Shown: positions 7,964 to 14,357 of the stretch, piece after piece
Numbering within the stretch: position 1 is the stretch's first letter
How the letters are laid out: each line of letters starts with the position of its first letter
NCBI RefSeq assembly: GCF_042686175.1
Contig: NZ_JBHUOR010000103.1
Location: 1 to 16,197 of the forward strand
Direction of reading: 5' to 3'
Origin: Kurthia populi
Lineage (GTDB): Bacteria > Bacillota > Bacilli > Bacillales_A > Planococcaceae
Length of the DNA stretch: 16,197 nucleotides
Translations under genes and position numbers: made by a program
Notes under the pieces: generated by a model
Databases searched by the model: none
What the model was told of the DNA's origin: nothing
What the model saw: the letters and a program-made list of their open reading frames with translations, nothing else

Positions 7964-8104
7964 AAAAAGAGGCTTTGACATACGTGTAAAAGCAACCTCT
8001 CATATGAGTATAAGAAAAACCGGAATCGCGCGGTGGCGCGGTTCCGGTTTTTCGTTGCGAACGCTAAAAAAGGAACATGACATTTTGTGACAGCCACTTT
8101 TTTA
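7964..8104. repeat. Inverted-repeat element, copy 2; bidirectional terminator between serS and tadA
   Basis: This is the same element as at 3266-3407, with flanks in the opposite orientation. The outer arms (7964-7980 and 8086-8102) have diverged to 14 of 17 pairs. The core hairpin is intact: 8015-8031 with 8036-8052, T-G wobble 8026/8041, loop GGTG. The small palindrome is CTCATATGAG (7999-8008). Reversed, the segment GTTGCGAACGCTAAAAAAGG matches TTTTTTAGCGTTCGCAAC before the core of copy 1. It again lies between two convergent genes and ends in T6 on the + strand and T5 on the minus strand. The tadA stop codon is at its edge. Confidence 0.85.
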
Positions 8105-8620
8105 TTGATCTTTATGCGCTTGCTCTGCTAACTTACGCAGTCGTTTTTGTTCTTTTTTACGTGCGCGTAGTTCACGGAAGAAATCGGTTAATAGTGCACC
8201 AGTTTCTTCTGCAAGCACGCCTTCTGTAACGTCGCATTCATGATTAAAGCGAGCGTCATTTAGTAAGTGATAAAGTGAATCGACACAGCCCGCCTTTATA
8301 TCACGTGCGCCGTACACAACACGTGGTACCCGCGATTGTAAAATAGCACCTGCACACATCGGGCAAGGCTCAAGTGTGACATAAAGCGTTGTTTCCTCAA
8401 GGCGCCAGCTACCGATTACTTCGCAAGCTTGTTGGATGGCCATGAGTTCGGCATGGGTAATGGCATTTTGTGATGTTTCACGTAAATTATGCGCGCGTGC
8501 AATAATTTTATCGTTGTAGACAACTATGGCTCCAATTGGTACTTCATCAATCGCCGCGGCTTTTGTGGCTTCATTTATCGCTTCTTGCATGAAGCGTACA
8601 TCTTTCTGTTGTTGATCCAT
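8102..8620 (-). CDS. tadA: tRNA-specific adenosine-34 deaminase TadA
   Basis: The 172-residue product converts A34 of tRNA-Arg(ACG) to inosine, which allows wobble decoding. The cytidine-deaminase fold signature is complete: HAE (56-58) with the proton-shuttling Glu58, and PCPMC (85-89) with zinc ligands Cys86 and Cys89. A basic tail (RARKKEQKRLRKL, about 152-164) is common in Firmicute members. The ATG follows AAAGGAG (8634-8628) at 7 bp. In B. subtilis, as I recall, tadA precedes the SRP RNA gene and dnaX on the same strand; here it is on the opposite strand, divergent from dgk, which points to a local inversion. The stop codon TAA is supplied at the border of repeat copy 2. Confidence 0.97.
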   Translation of the reverse strand: MDQQQKDVRFMQEAINEATKAAAIDEVPIGAIVVYNDKIIARAHNLRETSQNAITHAELMAIQQACEVIGSWRLEETTLYVTLEPCPMCAGAILQSRVPRVVYGARDIKAGCVDSLYHLLNDARFNHECDVTEGVLAEETGALLTDFFRELRARKKEQKRLRKLAEQAHKDQ

Positions 8621-8661
8621 TTTTAGACTCCTTTACTGAGTTTGAAGAATTTCGACAATTC

Positions 8662-8698
8662 ATTATAACTGTCGTAACGTTTCGGTCTGTGATAAAAT
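8662..8698. promoter_or_regulatory. Divergent promoters of tadA (-) and dgk-dck (+)
   Basis: On the minus strand a perfect TATAAT (8667-8662) faces tadA, without a good -35. On the plus strand TGATAAAAT (8690-8698) is an extended -10 type element (TGn then TAAAAT) facing dgk, also without a good -35. The assignments rest on the -10 elements and the gene arrangement only. Confidence 0.45.
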
Positions 8699-8736
8699 AT
8701 TTTACATTGATGAAAAAAAGCGAAGGGGGACTTCTG

Positions 8737-9372
8737 ATGCCTACACCATTTATTACGGTTGAAGGACCGATTGGCGTCGGGAAAACGTCGCTCTCTAAAA
8801 TAGTATCGGAAACATTTGAGTTTCACTTATTAAAAGAGATTGTAGACGAAAATCCGTTTTTAAATAAGTTTTACGAAGACATCGATGAATGGAGCTTCCA
8901 AACAGAGATGTTTTTCTTGTGCAATCGTTACAAACAATTAACAGACATTAAAAAGTATATTTTAGCTGAGAATCATCCAGTTGTCGCAGATTATCACATT
9001 TTCAAAAATTTAATTTTTGCAAAACGTACACTGAAGCCAACTGAATATCATAAGTATGAAGAAATTTATCGTATTTTAACAGCAGATATGCCAAAACCAA
9101 ATATCGTTATTTACTTAGATGCATCAGTAGATACGTTAATGAAACGTATCGCGATGCGTGGTCGCGAGTTCGAAAAAATGATTTCGCGTGATTATATGGA
9201 GCAGCTTGTTGAAGATTATCATACATTTATTGAAAGCTTCGAAAAAAGCCATCCAGACATTCCGGTTATTCGCGTGAATGGTGATGAATTAGATTTCGTC
9301 CAACACGCAGCGGACCTTCAAAGAATTTTACGCAAGATTGATGAAACGTTACAACAAAGGAGCTTTAAATAA
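8737..9372 (+). CDS. dgk: Deoxyguanosine/deoxyadenosine kinase-type deoxynucleoside kinase (Dgk, YaaG-like)
   Basis: The 211-residue product belongs to the deoxynucleoside kinase family and most resembles B. subtilis Dgk, which phosphorylates deoxyguanosine in purine deoxynucleoside salvage. The P-loop GPIGVGKTS is at 10-18. ENPFLNKFY (38-46) and EWSFQTEMFFL (51-61) line the substrate pocket. DYH (85-87) replaces the DRS found in Dck and is the form I recall for Dgk. The lid RGREFEK is at 141-147. ATG 8737 follows AAGGGGGA (8723-8730); upstream in-frame starts at 8689 and 8710 would overlap the promoter or lack a ribosome site. It abuts dck with no gap (TAA-ATG), and the dck ribosome binding site lies inside its last codons. 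Substrate choice is inferred from similarity. Confidence 0.93.
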   Translation: MPTPFITVEGPIGVGKTSLSKIVSETFEFHLLKEIVDENPFLNKFYEDIDEWSFQTEMFFLCNRYKQLTDIKKYILAENHPVVADYHIFKNLIFAKRTLKPTEYHKYEEIYRILTADMPKPNIVIYLDASVDTLMKRIAMRGREFEKMISRDYMEQLVEDYHTFIESFEKSHPDIPVIRVNGDELDFVQHAADLQRILRKIDETLQQRSFK

Positions 9373-10044
9373 ATGAATTTACGAGAAAAATATGGTATCC
9401 CGTCAAATGCGGTGATTACAATCGCGGGAACAGTGGGTGTTGGTAAATCAACGATGACAAAAGCACTTGCTGAGGCACTTAACTTTCGTACATCTTTTGA
9501 AAAGGTAGATACTAACCCATACTTAGATAAATTTTATGATGACTTTGAAAAATGGAGCTTCCATTTACAAATTTACTTCCTAGCAGAACGCTTTAAAGAA
9601 CAGAAGCGTATTTTTGAATATGGTGGCGGCTTTATCCAAGACCGTTCTATCTATGAAGATACCGGCATTTTTGCAAAAATGCATTATGATAAAGGGACAA
9701 TGTCACCAACAGACTACGAAACATATACAAATCTATTTGATGCAATGGTGATGACACCGTACTTCCCACACCCAGATTTATTAATTTACTTAGAAGGTTC
9801 AATTGACAATATTATTGACCGTATTGAAGAACGTGGTCGCCCAATGGAGCAACAAACAGATAAAGCGTACTGGCATGAAATGCATGACCGATATGATACA
9901 TGGATTGATAATTTCAATTCATGCCCAGTGCTTCGTTTAGATATCAATGATTACGATTTAATGAAAGATCCGCAAACAATTGAGCATATTTTAGAACGTA
10001 TCGCTCACTTTATGGAGCAAACTTCGCATTTACGCCGTCGTTAA
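9373..10044 (+). CDS. dck: Deoxyadenosine/deoxycytidine kinase (Dck, YaaF-like)
   Basis: The 223-residue paralogue of the preceding gene most resembles B. subtilis Dck, which phosphorylates deoxyadenosine and deoxycytidine for dNTP salvage. Visible motifs are the P-loop GTVGVGKST (19-27), TNPYLDKFYDDFEKWSF (47-63), the substrate-binding DRS (90-92) and the lid ERGRPME (153-159). The start ATG immediately follows the dgk stop codon, with AAAGGAG at 9356-9362 inside dgk. The tight junction implies coupled expression, and family members are known to act as partners in B. subtilis and lactobacilli. A terminator follows 8 bp after the stop codon. Confidence 0.95.
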   Translation: MNLREKYGIPSNAVITIAGTVGVGKSTMTKALAEALNFRTSFEKVDTNPYLDKFYDDFEKWSFHLQIYFLAERFKEQKRIFEYGGGFIQDRSIYEDTGIFAKMHYDKGTMSPTDYETYTNLFDAMVMTPYFPHPDLLIYLEGSIDNIIDRIEERGRPMEQQTDKAYWHEMHDRYDTWIDNFNSCPVLRLDINDYDLMKDPQTIEHILERIAHFMEQTSHLRRR

Positions 10045-10052
10045 TTAGTAGG

Positions 10053-10083
10053 AGACTATCACATTTTGTGGTAGTCTTTTTTT
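10053..10083 (+). terminator. Terminator after dgk-dck
   Basis: AGACTATCACA (10053-10063) pairs with TGTGGTAGTCT (10067-10077), 11 bp with one wobble, and is followed by T7. The next gene starts only 24 bp later, so it needs readthrough or a promoter hidden in this stretch; I see none that is convincing. Confidence 0.9.
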
Positions 10084-10106
10084 ATCAGCAAAGGAAGGTG
10101 TTCAAC

Positions 10107-10664
10107 ATGAGAGTAGCAATTTACTGTGGATCACGAGAAGGAAACAACCCGATTTATATAGAAAAAGCAATCGAGCTAGGTCGCACATTAGCGGAGAATG
10201 GCATCGGTGTTGTATATGGTGGTGCGAATAATGGTGTCATGGGCGCTGTGGCAGATGCCGCATTAGCAGCGGGTGGTGAAGTCATTGGCGTCACACCAGC
10301 ATTTGATGAGTGGAATGAAGTAACGCACTTAGGATTAACCGAGCTACACTACGTCAGTACGATGCATGAGCGTAAAGCATTGATGATTCAATTATCGGAT
10401 TTATTTATCGCATTACCAGGTGGTGCGGGGACAATGGATGAATTTTTCGATGTCTTTACACTAACGCAGATTGGTCAACAAGACAAAGCAGTTTGTTTAT
10501 ATAATGTGAATCATTTCTATGAGCCATTACGCACGCACTTCGATAAAATGGTAGCGGAAGGCTTTATGCCAACGGAGCATTTGGAGTTACTACATATGCT
10601 TGAAACACCACAGGATGCACTAAACTTAGTTGCAAAAATCGAAGCAAAGCAAAAAAGTCTATAA
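10107..10664 (+). CDS. LOG-family protein (YvdD-like; cytokinin riboside 5'-monophosphate phosphoribohydrolase type)
   Basis: The 185-residue product has the Rossmann-like fold and the defining LOG motif PGGAGTMDE (104-112). VYGGANNGVMGAVADAA (36-52) is the phosphate-binding segment, and MHERK (86-90) carries the catalytic Arg. Family members cleave the N-glycosidic bond of nucleoside 5'-monophosphates, releasing ribose 5-phosphate and a base; the plant name refers to cytokinin activation. The real substrate in Firmicutes is not settled. Ribose 5-phosphate would be usable by PdxST, but that link is only a thought. ATG 10107 follows AAAGGAAGG (10090-10098); an upstream in-frame start at 10068 lies within the preceding terminator. 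The gene is convergent with the DUF4395 gene. Confidence 0.9.
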   Translation: MRVAIYCGSREGNNPIYIEKAIELGRTLAENGIGVVYGGANNGVMGAVADAALAAGGEVIGVTPAFDEWNEVTHLGLTELHYVSTMHERKALMIQLSDLFIALPGGAGTMDEFFDVFTLTQIGQQDKAVCLYNVNHFYEPLRTHFDKMVAEGFMPTEHLELLHMLETPQDALNLVAKIEAKQKSL

Positions 10665-10704
10665 AAAAACGAGGCAGGGATTAAACCTTTGCCTCGTTTT
10701 TTTT
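10664..10704. terminator. Bidirectional terminator between the LOG gene and the DUF4395 gene
   Basis: AAAAAACGAGGCA (10664-10676) pairs with TGCCTCGTTTTTT (10690-10702), with T residues continuing to 10704. The A6 on the left gives U6 for minus-strand transcripts. The stop codon and last seven codons of the DUF4395 gene lie inside the loop and right arm. Confidence 0.85.
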
Positions 10705-11112
10705 CAATTTATAGCGTAATTGATTGATTTGAAAAAATAGAAAACAGCCGATGCAAAAACCTAAGATGGCAATGCCTGATGCGAGTACCACCATGATTGT
10801 AAATACATAGCCCATTACAGCTAAGTTGCTTGTGAATCCGATTAGGCCAAGTGTAAGACATGTAATCGCAATCGTCGAGTTAAATTTTTGCTGCGTCACA
10901 TCTTCAGGGATGTAATCAGACGGTCTTTTCTTTAAGAAACGGCGTCCGATTTTAATCACCGGATTGAAGTTGAAAAGCAGCCCACCTAAATTACATACGA
11001 GTGGTACTAATAAGAGCCATGGACTAATAAACCAACTAGCAACGGTAAATAATAAAATCGTCCATTGATTGGCGCGAACTAATGGGCGTGGAATAAATGG
11101 AGGCTTTGACAT
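10681..11112 (-). CDS. DUF4395 family membrane protein
   Basis: The 143-residue product has the DUF4395 signature: an N-terminal IPRPLVRANQW (7-17), then FNFNPVIKIGRRFLKK (47-62) and PSDYIPEDVTQQKFN (64-78). Hydrophobic stretches at about 17-48 (probably two segments), 80-100 and 103-128 suggest four transmembrane helices, with the conserved basic loop between pairs. The function of the family is unknown and nothing here fixes it. ATG 11112 is preceded by AAAGG (11127-11123) at about 10 bp; a TTG three codons upstream abuts this site and is less likely. The C-terminal KKNEAKV is encoded within the terminator hairpin shared with the convergent LOG gene. It is divergent from the glcU-like gene. 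Confidence 0.85.
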   Translation of the reverse strand: MSKPPFIPRPLVRANQWTILLFTVASWFISPWLLLVPLVCNLGGLLFNFNPVIKIGRRFLKKRPSDYIPEDVTQQKFNSTIAITCLTLGLIGFTSNLAVMGYVFTIMVVLASGIAILGFCIGCFLFFQINQLRYKLKKNEAKV

Positions 11113-11149
11113 ACTAACCAACCTTTCTTAAAGAAAATGAATTTCCTTT

Positions 11150-11178
11150 ATCATAATCCTTTAAAGACTTTAAATCAA
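11150..11178 (-). promoter_or_regulatory. Candidate promoter of the DUF4395 gene
   Basis: On the minus strand TTGATT (11178-11173) and TATGAT (11155-11150) are 17 bp apart. The -35 lies in the left arm of a large inverted repeat (11169-11210). Confidence 0.6.
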
Positions 11179-11210
11179 ATTGTTTTACTTGGTATTTTAA
11201 TTTGTTTAAA
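11169..11210. repeat. Inverted repeat between the DUF4395 and glcU-like genes, possible operator
   Basis: TTTAAA-T-CAAATT (11169-11181) and AATTTG-TTTAAA (11199-11210) are inverted copies that differ by one extra T, with a 17-bp spacer. The left arm covers the -35 of the minus-strand promoter, and the right arm lies 43 bp before the glcU-like start codon. It is AT-rich, so chance symmetry is possible. I could not assign a convincing promoter for the + strand gene. Confidence 0.4.
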
Positions 11211-11252
11211 AATAGGTTGAATGGTAATGAAATAATGAAGGGAGTTTTGCGT

Positions 11253-12104
11253 ATGGAGTTATTGATAGCCATTTTACCAGCGATTTTCTGGGGTAGCCAA
11301 GTGTTAATCACAATGAAAATCGGTGGCGGCGCTTATAGCCAAACATTAGGTACAGCAATTGGTGCACTTGCATTTTCACTCGCTATTTATTTTACAGTGC
11401 AACCAGAGCTATCGTTGCTTATTTTTGGGGTAGGCTTTGTATCAGGATTATTTTGGGCAATTGGACAAGGAAATCAACTTATTGCAGTTAATAATATTGG
11501 TGTCTCAAAAGCAATGCCCATTTCAACCGGTCTTCAATTAGTGGGGACAGCATTATTTGGCGTCATCGTGTTTCATGAATGGAAAACGACAACCGCGATT
11601 ATACTCGGTGTCATTGCGATTGCCTGTATTTTAGTCGGTATTATTTTCACATCAAAAGATGATCATGATGAGGAAGGAAAAGCAAACTTTAAAAAAGGTA
11701 TGATAACACTGCTGATTTCGACAGCTGGATTTATCGGTTATGCAGTTATTGCACGTTTCTTTGAAGTGACGAGCTGGGAACTTGTATTACCGCAGGCGAT
11801 CGGGATGGGCGTTGGTGCACTTGCTTTAACCATGCGTCACAATCCATTTAATAAATATGCGCTTCTTAATATTATTCCAGGTCTTGTATGGGCAGCGGGG
11901 AATTTATTCTTATTCATTTCGCAGTCAAAAGTAGGCGTCGCAATTAGTTTCTCACTATCACAATGCGGGGTCATTATTTCTACGCTAGGCGGGATATTCT
12001 TACTTGGCGAAAAGAAAACAAAGAAGCAACTTATCTATATTGCAATTGGCATTTTATTAATTATTGCAGGGGTTGCGATGCTAGGTATTACGAAAAATAA
12101 TTAA
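11253..12104 (+). CDS. GlcU-type glucose/sugar uptake protein (GRP transporter family)
   Basis: The 283-residue membrane protein resembles B. subtilis GlcU, a proton-linked glucose permease of the glucose/ribose porter family within the drug/metabolite transporter fold. Matching segments are LLIAILPAIFWGSQVLI (3-19), LFWAIGQGNQLIAVN near 66-80, GVSKAMPISTGLQLVGT near 83-99 and VGVAISFSLSQ near 229-240. About ten hydrophobic helices are separated by one charged loop (KDDHDEEGKANFKK). ATG 11253 follows AAGGGAG (11238-11244) at 8 bp. No glucose dehydrogenase gene, its partner in Bacillus, is adjacent, so the sugar carried is not certain. I leave the symbol blank for that reason. Confidence 0.88.
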   Translation: MELLIAILPAIFWGSQVLITMKIGGGAYSQTLGTAIGALAFSLAIYFTVQPELSLLIFGVGFVSGLFWAIGQGNQLIAVNNIGVSKAMPISTGLQLVGTALFGVIVFHEWKTTTAIILGVIAIACILVGIIFTSKDDHDEEGKANFKKGMITLLISTAGFIGYAVIARFFEVTSWELVLPQAIGMGVGALALTMRHNPFNKYALLNIIPGLVWAAGNLFLFISQSKVGVAISFSLSQCGVIISTLGGIFLLGEKKTKKQLIYIAIGILLIIAGVAMLGITKNN

Positions 12105-12142
12105 TATATTGCGATAAGTTTTTGAAATTGTATGGTTTTAGG

Positions 12143-12171
12143 TTGATTTTTTATAAAATCATTTATATACT
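12143..12171 (+). promoter_or_regulatory. Promoter of the SRP RNA gene
   Basis: TTGATT (12143-12148) and TATACT (12166-12171) are 17 bp apart. The predicted start, 7 bp after the -10, falls at 12178, the first base of the 5'/3' terminal stem of the RNA. Confidence 0.75.
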
Positions 12172-12177
12172 AGTTAT

Positions 12178-12452
12178 TGCTATGCTAGGTGGGGAGGTAG
12201 CGGTGCCCTATAACTCGCAATCCGCTTTAGCGAGACTGAAGTCCTTTTCGAGGCTGTCCGTATGTTTGGTCTGCCTCGTGCACGTAGTGTTGAAGATTGG
12301 GTCCTGCGCAATGAGCGCTTATGAACCATGTCAGGTCCGGAAGGAAGCAGCATTAAGTAGGTTAACTCATGTGCCGTGGGGTAGCCTGATCTGAGCTGGC
12401 GACAGGAGTAACGCTTGTGTACGGCAGTCGAAGAAAGGTGCATGGCATTAAC
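12178..12452 (+). ncRNA. ffs: Signal recognition particle RNA, long Bacillus type (scRNA/4.5S-like)
   Basis: This RNA is the scaffold of the signal recognition particle, which binds Ffh and delivers ribosomes making membrane proteins to FtsY. The Alu-domain start GTGGGGAGGTAGCGGTGCCC and the apical S-domain TCAGGTCCGGAAGGAAGCAG, with the GGAA tetraloop at 12339-12342, are diagnostic. GTGCCGTGGGGTAGCCT closes the 3' side. The ends pair: TGCTATGC (12178-12185) with GCATGGCA (12440-12447). The length of about 275 nt matches the 271-nt B. subtilis RNA. The 3' end is approximate. Position directly before dnaX is the Bacillus arrangement. Open frames across it on either strand are spurious. Confidence 0.97.
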
Positions 12453-12462
12453 ATGCATATTC

Positions 12463-12493
12463 AACTCATCCGATTTATCGGGTGAGTTTTTTT
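12463..12493 (+). terminator. Terminator of the SRP RNA gene
   Basis: An 11-bp stem (12463-12473 with 12478-12488, one wobble, loop TTTA) is followed by T residues to 12493. Confidence 0.9.
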
Positions 12494-12503
12494 CTTGTCT
12501 AAA

Positions 12504-12512
12504 TGGTATAAT
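12504..12512 (+). promoter_or_regulatory. Extended -10 promoter of the dnaX operon
   Basis: TGGTATAAT is an extended -10 (TGn plus perfect TATAAT at 12507-12512). No good -35 is present; the region where it would lie is the right arm and T tract of the SRP RNA terminator. It is 40 bp upstream of the dnaX start. Confidence 0.65.
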
Positions 12513-12551
12513 AAAATTAAGTGATTTCAACTAGAAAAGGAGACAAAAACG

Positions 12552-14330
12552 TTGGCATATCAAGCTTTTTATCGCGTATATCGCCCGCAAACCTTCCGAG
12601 AAGTGTCGGGTCAGACGCATGTGAAACGTACATTACAAAATGCGCTTGAAGCAAATAAAACAACGCATGCTTATTTATTCTCAGGCCCTCGTGGTACCGG
12701 GAAGACAAGTATGGCGCGTATTTTTGCGAAAGCACTCAACTGTGAACATGCCGTAGCAGGCGAGCCATGTAACGAATGTGCGCATTGTAAAGAAATTAAT
12801 GAAGGTAAATCCAATGACGTTTTTGAATACGATGCGGCGTCAAACTCTCGTGTAGAAGATATGCGTGAAATGCTCGAATTTATCGACCGCGCTCCTTCAT
12901 ACGGCATGCGCTATAAAATTTACATTATCGATGAAGTGCATATGCTTTCTACAAGTGCCTTCAATGCATTATTAAAAACATTAGAAGAGCCTCCTGCACA
13001 TGTCGTTTTTGTGTTAGCAACAACGGAGCCTCATAAAATTCCCGCAACCATTATTTCACGTACACAACGCTTCGACTTTAAACGCTTATCTTCAAGTGAT
13101 TTAGTAGAGCGCATGAAAATCGTGTTAGAAGATATTGATTTAGATTATGATGAGCGTGCATTAAAAGTCATCGCACAAGCTGCTGCTGGTGGTATGCGTG
13201 ATGCACTTAGTATGCTTGATCAAGTTGTATCGTTTAGTGAAAGTGAAGTAACACTAGAGGATGCGCTATTTGTGACAGGCTCTATTGGCCAAGATGTCTT
13301 TTATGATTTGGCACAAAGCCTTGCACAAAAAGATATTGCAAATGTCTTAGCGATGTTAGAGAAGCTAATGAGTGAAGGAAAAGATGCTGTTCGCTTATCG
13401 GAGGATTTTATTACATTCTTCCGTGATTTGCTACTTATTCAAACAGCACCGGACCTAGAAGAGTTGTTAGAGCTTGCTTCTACAGACGAAAAGTTTAAAG
13501 AACTTGCGAATAGCTTCTCGATGGATACACTTTATACGTATATTGACATTTTATCGAAAACACAGCAAGAGATGCGTTTCTCGTTACATTCGAAGGTATA
13601 TTTAGAAACAGCGCTCCTAAAAATGGTTCAAAGTGGTGTTTCACGTGTAACAACTGCTGAAAATCCGGCAGGAATGCCAGAAGTCGCTGCACTTCAACAG
13701 CAAGTAAATGAATTACAGCAGCTTGTACTGCAAATGCAAAAAGGTGGCATGATGCCTCAACAACCACAGGCATCTGAACCAAAAGAAAAAAGCCCGCGTC
13801 GCTCTCGTCAGCGTAGCAATGAATTCCAAGTACAAGTTGGACGTATTCAAGAAGTAATGAAGCGGGCAACACGAGGCGACTTGCGTAAAATTCAAGAGAT
13901 TTGGCCAAATGCAGTTGCACAGATTCCAAAATCCCAAGCGGCACTTTTAACAGATGCACAGCCAGTTGCTTCTTCAAATGATGCATTCGTACTTCAGTTT
14001 AAAGAAGATATCTATTGCCAAATCGCGGCGGATAATCCACAGTTTATGCAGCAATTCCCACAAGTTATTGCGGGAATGACAGGTACCATGTACGATATTG
14101 TTTTTATCCCAGAACAACGCTGGCTTAAACTTCGTGAGGAATTTTTCTCACATTATCAGAAGTCTAAACTACAACAAACTACGGAAGAAAATCCGTCTAC
14201 AAGTGGCGAAGAAGCCGAAGAAAATGTACAATCAATGTTAGTTGAAGAACAACAAGCCTCGGCTAATCCAGTAGTGGATGAGGCAATGAAGCTATTCGGC
14301 GAAGATTTTGTCGAAGTAGTGGAAGATTAA
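12552..14330 (+). CDS. dnaX: DNA polymerase III subunit gamma/tau
   Basis: The 592-residue clamp-loader ATPase loads the beta clamp and couples polymerases at the replication fork. The start is TTG, with AAAAGGAG (12535-12542) 9 bp upstream; MAYQAFYRVYRPQTF aligns with the B. subtilis start. Walker A GPRGTGKTS is at 45-53. Zinc-binding cysteines are C64, C73, C76 and C79. Walker B IIDEVHML is at 125-132. The motif usually read as SRC is SRT here (169-171), with the finger Arg kept. A sensor-2 region GGMRDALSMLDQ is at 213-224. A Q- and K-rich linker at about 380-425 precedes the tau C-terminal domain. An A6 run at 13786-13791 in this linker, with an early -1 frame stop, could give a gamma-like form. 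It is first in the operon with ebfC, recR and yaaL. Confidence 0.97.
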   Translation: MAYQAFYRVYRPQTFREVSGQTHVKRTLQNALEANKTTHAYLFSGPRGTGKTSMARIFAKALNCEHAVAGEPCNECAHCKEINEGKSNDVFEYDAASNSRVEDMREMLEFIDRAPSYGMRYKIYIIDEVHMLSTSAFNALLKTLEEPPAHVVFVLATTEPHKIPATIISRTQRFDFKRLSSSDLVERMKIVLEDIDLDYDERALKVIAQAAAGGMRDALSMLDQVVSFSESEVTLEDALFVTGSIGQDVFYDLAQSLAQKDIANVLAMLEKLMSEGKDAVRLSEDFITFFRDLLLIQTAPDLEELLELASTDEKFKELANSFSMDTLYTYIDILSKTQQEMRFSLHSKVYLETALLKMVQSGVSRVTTAENPAGMPEVAALQQQVNELQQLVLQMQKGGMMPQQPQASEPKEKSPRRSRQRSNEFQVQVGRIQEVMKRATRGDLRKIQEIWPNAVAQIPKSQAALLTDAQPVASSNDAFVLQFKEDIYCQIAADNPQFMQQFPQVIAGMTGTMYDIVFIPEQRWLKLREEFFSHYQKSKLQQTTEENPSTSGEEAEENVQSMLVEEQQASANPVVDEAMKLFGEDFVEVVED

Positions 14331-14357
14331 ATCATTATATCCAAGGAGGAATTTAAT

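Noticed and set aside
12122..12530. Open frames on both strands across the SRP RNA gene
   Set aside because: The sequence carries diagnostic SRP RNA motifs, a promoter and a terminator. The frames have no ribosome sites and no recognisable protein features.
13495..13986. Long minus-strand frame of 163 codons inside dnaX
   Set aside because: It is antisense to a well-conserved coding region, with no ribosome site, and its Leu/Val/His-rich product reflects the codon pattern of dnaX.
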